From positions 51,041,652 to 51,105,651 of the forward strand of contig NC_052017.1 in NCBI RefSeq assembly GCF_015832195.1: a DNA stretch of 64,000 nt, in the 5' to 3' direction. The notes under the pieces are model-generated. The model was not told the DNA's origin. It ran no database searches and worked only from the letters and a program-made list of their open reading frames with translations. The translations under genes and the position numbers were made by a program. This stretch comes from Motacilla alba alba (lineage: Eukaryota; Chordata; Aves; Passeriformes; Motacillidae). Positions 61,961 through 64,000 of this stretch are shown piece by piece (position 1 is the first letter of the stretch; every line of letters starts with the position of its first letter).

Positions 61961-62979
61961 GTTTTAGTGTAAGTGATTTCACTTTTACCAAGGTGTAGTG
62001 ACTGTTTTGTTCTATCACCTTTTTTATTTGGGTTTTTTCCTCTTCTCATTTCAATCCTTGGGTTATATGGAAAGTAATGTCATATTTACTATGCTAGGAA
62101 CAGCTTACATTTATTTATTTTAGGTTTTAATATAATACCTGTTGTAGCATCCTGTGTAAGCCTTTACAAACAAAGTAAAGCTGTTTAATTTTTGTTCACT
62201 TTGTTTGTATTTGTACAGTTCTCCCCAAGATGTAGCTCAGTTCTGCCTGGCAAGTGAGAAGATGGCTGAAAATGGAGTCCATTAACCCGAGCAGAGGCAA
62301 ACTCCATGAGCTATAGATTGAGGGTAGGAGAGAAAAGAAGATGGGAAGCATAAGAGCAACTCAGGTAGTGTGATGTAAACATGAAGAGTATTGAAAGACC
62401 CTTTGTCACAGGAAATATGCTACTCATTTTGTCAACAAGGACTTCTTTTAAAACCTTCTGTGCATAATTAGTACCCTACATACTAGGATTAGTAAAGTTA
62501 TGTTAGGTAAGTTCACATATGTAGCTCAGCGTCTCTCTGTTGCTCACCTATCATAAGGATATGGAGCAGCCTGCTGATTTGAATTGGAGCTTCTTGCTTA
62601 TGTACTTCTGTGTTTTTTTGGAAAAAGAGAGTTTTTCACTAAAGGTTGTCTGCAGGCTTTAAGCATTTACCTGGACTGTGTGCATGGGAATTAAGGCTGG
62701 TCTGTTTTACCCAGGCTCCAAATGCAAACAAGGAAGGAGAAATCTTGAGGTTGTCCCATCATGATGGATTAGCACAGCATGCCCTTAAAGTGGACCCTTG
62801 CATTTTCCCCTGAGGCTGTGGCCCCTCTGCACCTGATGCAACCTACTGACAGAGGTGCATCACTACTCCCTCATCCTCCTTTATGGGACTTGCTACTCCA
62901 TCACTCTGCTGCCAGAGCAGGGCACCTGAACATTTCCTGATCTGCTGCAGGCCAGGCTAGCTTTAACGGTTCCAGTTGT

Positions 62980-63240
62980 CAGGCTGAGCGAACCTGATTT
63001 GTTTTTGTGTCCAGAGGAAGTAAGGGACAGTCAATTTAAAGGCCTGCTGTGCCAAACAGGTGAAATGAGCATCTGATTTGGAGACAGGCCTGTACCTGAA
63101 AAGAGATGTCTGTCTGCCTGCGGTGCCCGGATCTAAATGTCAGAGTCTGCCACTACTCAAAGCCTGACCAGCGGAATTTTCATTTTGTATTGATTTTTTT
63201 TCAGGTTTTGATCAACACAAAATGTTCACATACCAGGTTG
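62980..63240. promoter_or_regulatory. Candidate conserved non-coding block
   Basis: CAATTTAAAGGCCTGCTGTG, AAACAGGTGAAATGAG (CAGGTG E-box) and GCCTGTACCTGAAAAG lie together with CpG-bearing TGCGGTGCCCGG. No repeat or protein is recognised. Confidence 0.25.
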
Positions 63241-64000
63241 AGTTAGCTTTAGTCATTCTCTCTAAAATCATATCATTTATACCAGACTGCTTTGATTGAG
63301 CTCCTGCCTACACATAGGAGACATGCCCCAGGTGAGCTGGTTATTGCAGTCATGATTCACACCAGTCTCATTTAAACTTCACTTGTGTTTTGGCTCTCTC
63401 TTCATTTTTCCGCTCCACAGCATCTGCAGGTGAGGTGGCAAGAGCAAACATCAGCTGGTATTTCTTACCATAAGATATTTAGTGGTCTGCCTCCCCTAGA
63501 AATTTGTCCCTCTGGATGACACCAAGCTGAAATCTCTTGAACTGAGAAATGTGAGCTGCAATAGAGAAGAAAATGTCCCCCTCTTCACTTCTGGCCTATC
63601 CTTCTTGGGAATACAGGTTTCAGGTCTGTTTAAAAGTTATGAAGATAATTACTTCACTTTCAAGATGGACACTGCAATTATTTACAATTCTCTGTGTCAC
63701 TGTTGTTGGGTTTTCCATTTCCATATGCTCATGATCCACAATCTTAAAGAAGGTCATGAGCAGTGAATCATCAGTGGCTTAGAAGTGTCCTCCAGAAACC
63801 TCTTTTAGGGCATCTCCACTACCTGTTTTGAATCACTTTATGCTTCCAGTTTAGGTATGATTTAGAGGCTTTTAAAGTTAGGCAACTTAGTTCCTCCGTG
63901 TTGCAAGGCACTGCTGCAGTTCTGTGCAATTCTAGAATTCTTCTTGTTTAGACATCAAATTAAATGTCTAAAGAAAACTTTATGAATATTTACTCTTGGG

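Larger units (their letters stand above)
48546..64000. other. TPK1: TPK1 downstream intron, last part
   Basis: One short CR1 tail (55.2 kb), one MIR-like relic (52.0 kb), the 27-bp duplication, the 36-A tract and a mildly GC-rich stretch at about 53000-53260. From 55.3 kb to the end I recognise no interspersed repeat at all. I searched for the last TPK1 coding exon in phase 1 and did not see it, so it lies beyond the window. Confidence 0.75.

Noticed and set aside
1..64000. tRNA, rRNA, snoRNA, microRNA, CRISPR, operon or novel multi-gene system
   Set aside because: Nothing with the required boxes, arrays or gene clustering is visible. The content fits an ordinary avian intron.

Overview
This window is non-coding vertebrate DNA, almost certainly from a bird and probably a songbird. 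It lies inside the thiamin pyrophosphokinase gene TPK1. The sequence is AT-rich and open frames are short and patternless. The recognisable interspersed repeats are chicken-repeat-1 (CR1) LINEs, including four copies with the 8-bp ATTCTRTG-type 3' tail, plus avian endogenous-retrovirus LTRs and a few very old MIR-like SINE relics. The ERVK-type LTR at 28.1-28.5 kb resembles, from memory, an LTR family common in passerine genomes. That resemblance is the basis for the songbird suggestion.

The only protein-coding sequence I can support is one 112-bp exon at 28605-28716 (+). It has a good acceptor and a GTAAGT donor and encodes the start of the thiamine-binding C-terminal domain of TPK1 ([13 protein letters not shown] ... 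[10 protein letters not shown]). No neighbouring TPK1 exon is visible, so the flanking introns are at least 28.6 kb and 35.3 kb. TPK1 is known to have very large introns in other vertebrates.

Layout. 1-16.4 kb: upstream intron with one MIR-like relic, a (GGAT)n array, one LTR (5575-5992, minus strand, 4-bp duplication ATAT) and a GC-rich block at 7.4-7.75 kb. 16.4-20.9 kb: a repeat cluster with three CR1 copies, an LTR that splits one of them, and a second, internally deleted LTR-type element. 20.9-28.1 kb: unique intron. 28095-28485: a solo LTR with a perfect 6-bp duplication CCTGAG, ending 113 bp short of the TPK1 exon. 28.7-64 kb: downstream intron with a 1.6-kb CR1 (34.2-35.8 kb), two short CR1 tails, three MIR-like relics, simple repeats, and several motif-dense blocks that look like conserved non-coding (possibly enhancer) sequence but cannot be proven so without alignment.

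No RNA gene, CRISPR array, operon or novel multi-gene system is present. The points most worth following up are the LTR beside the TPK1 splice acceptor, the nested-insertion history at 17-19 kb, and the candidate regulatory blocks, four of which carry the PBX/MEIS-like core TGATTGACA.
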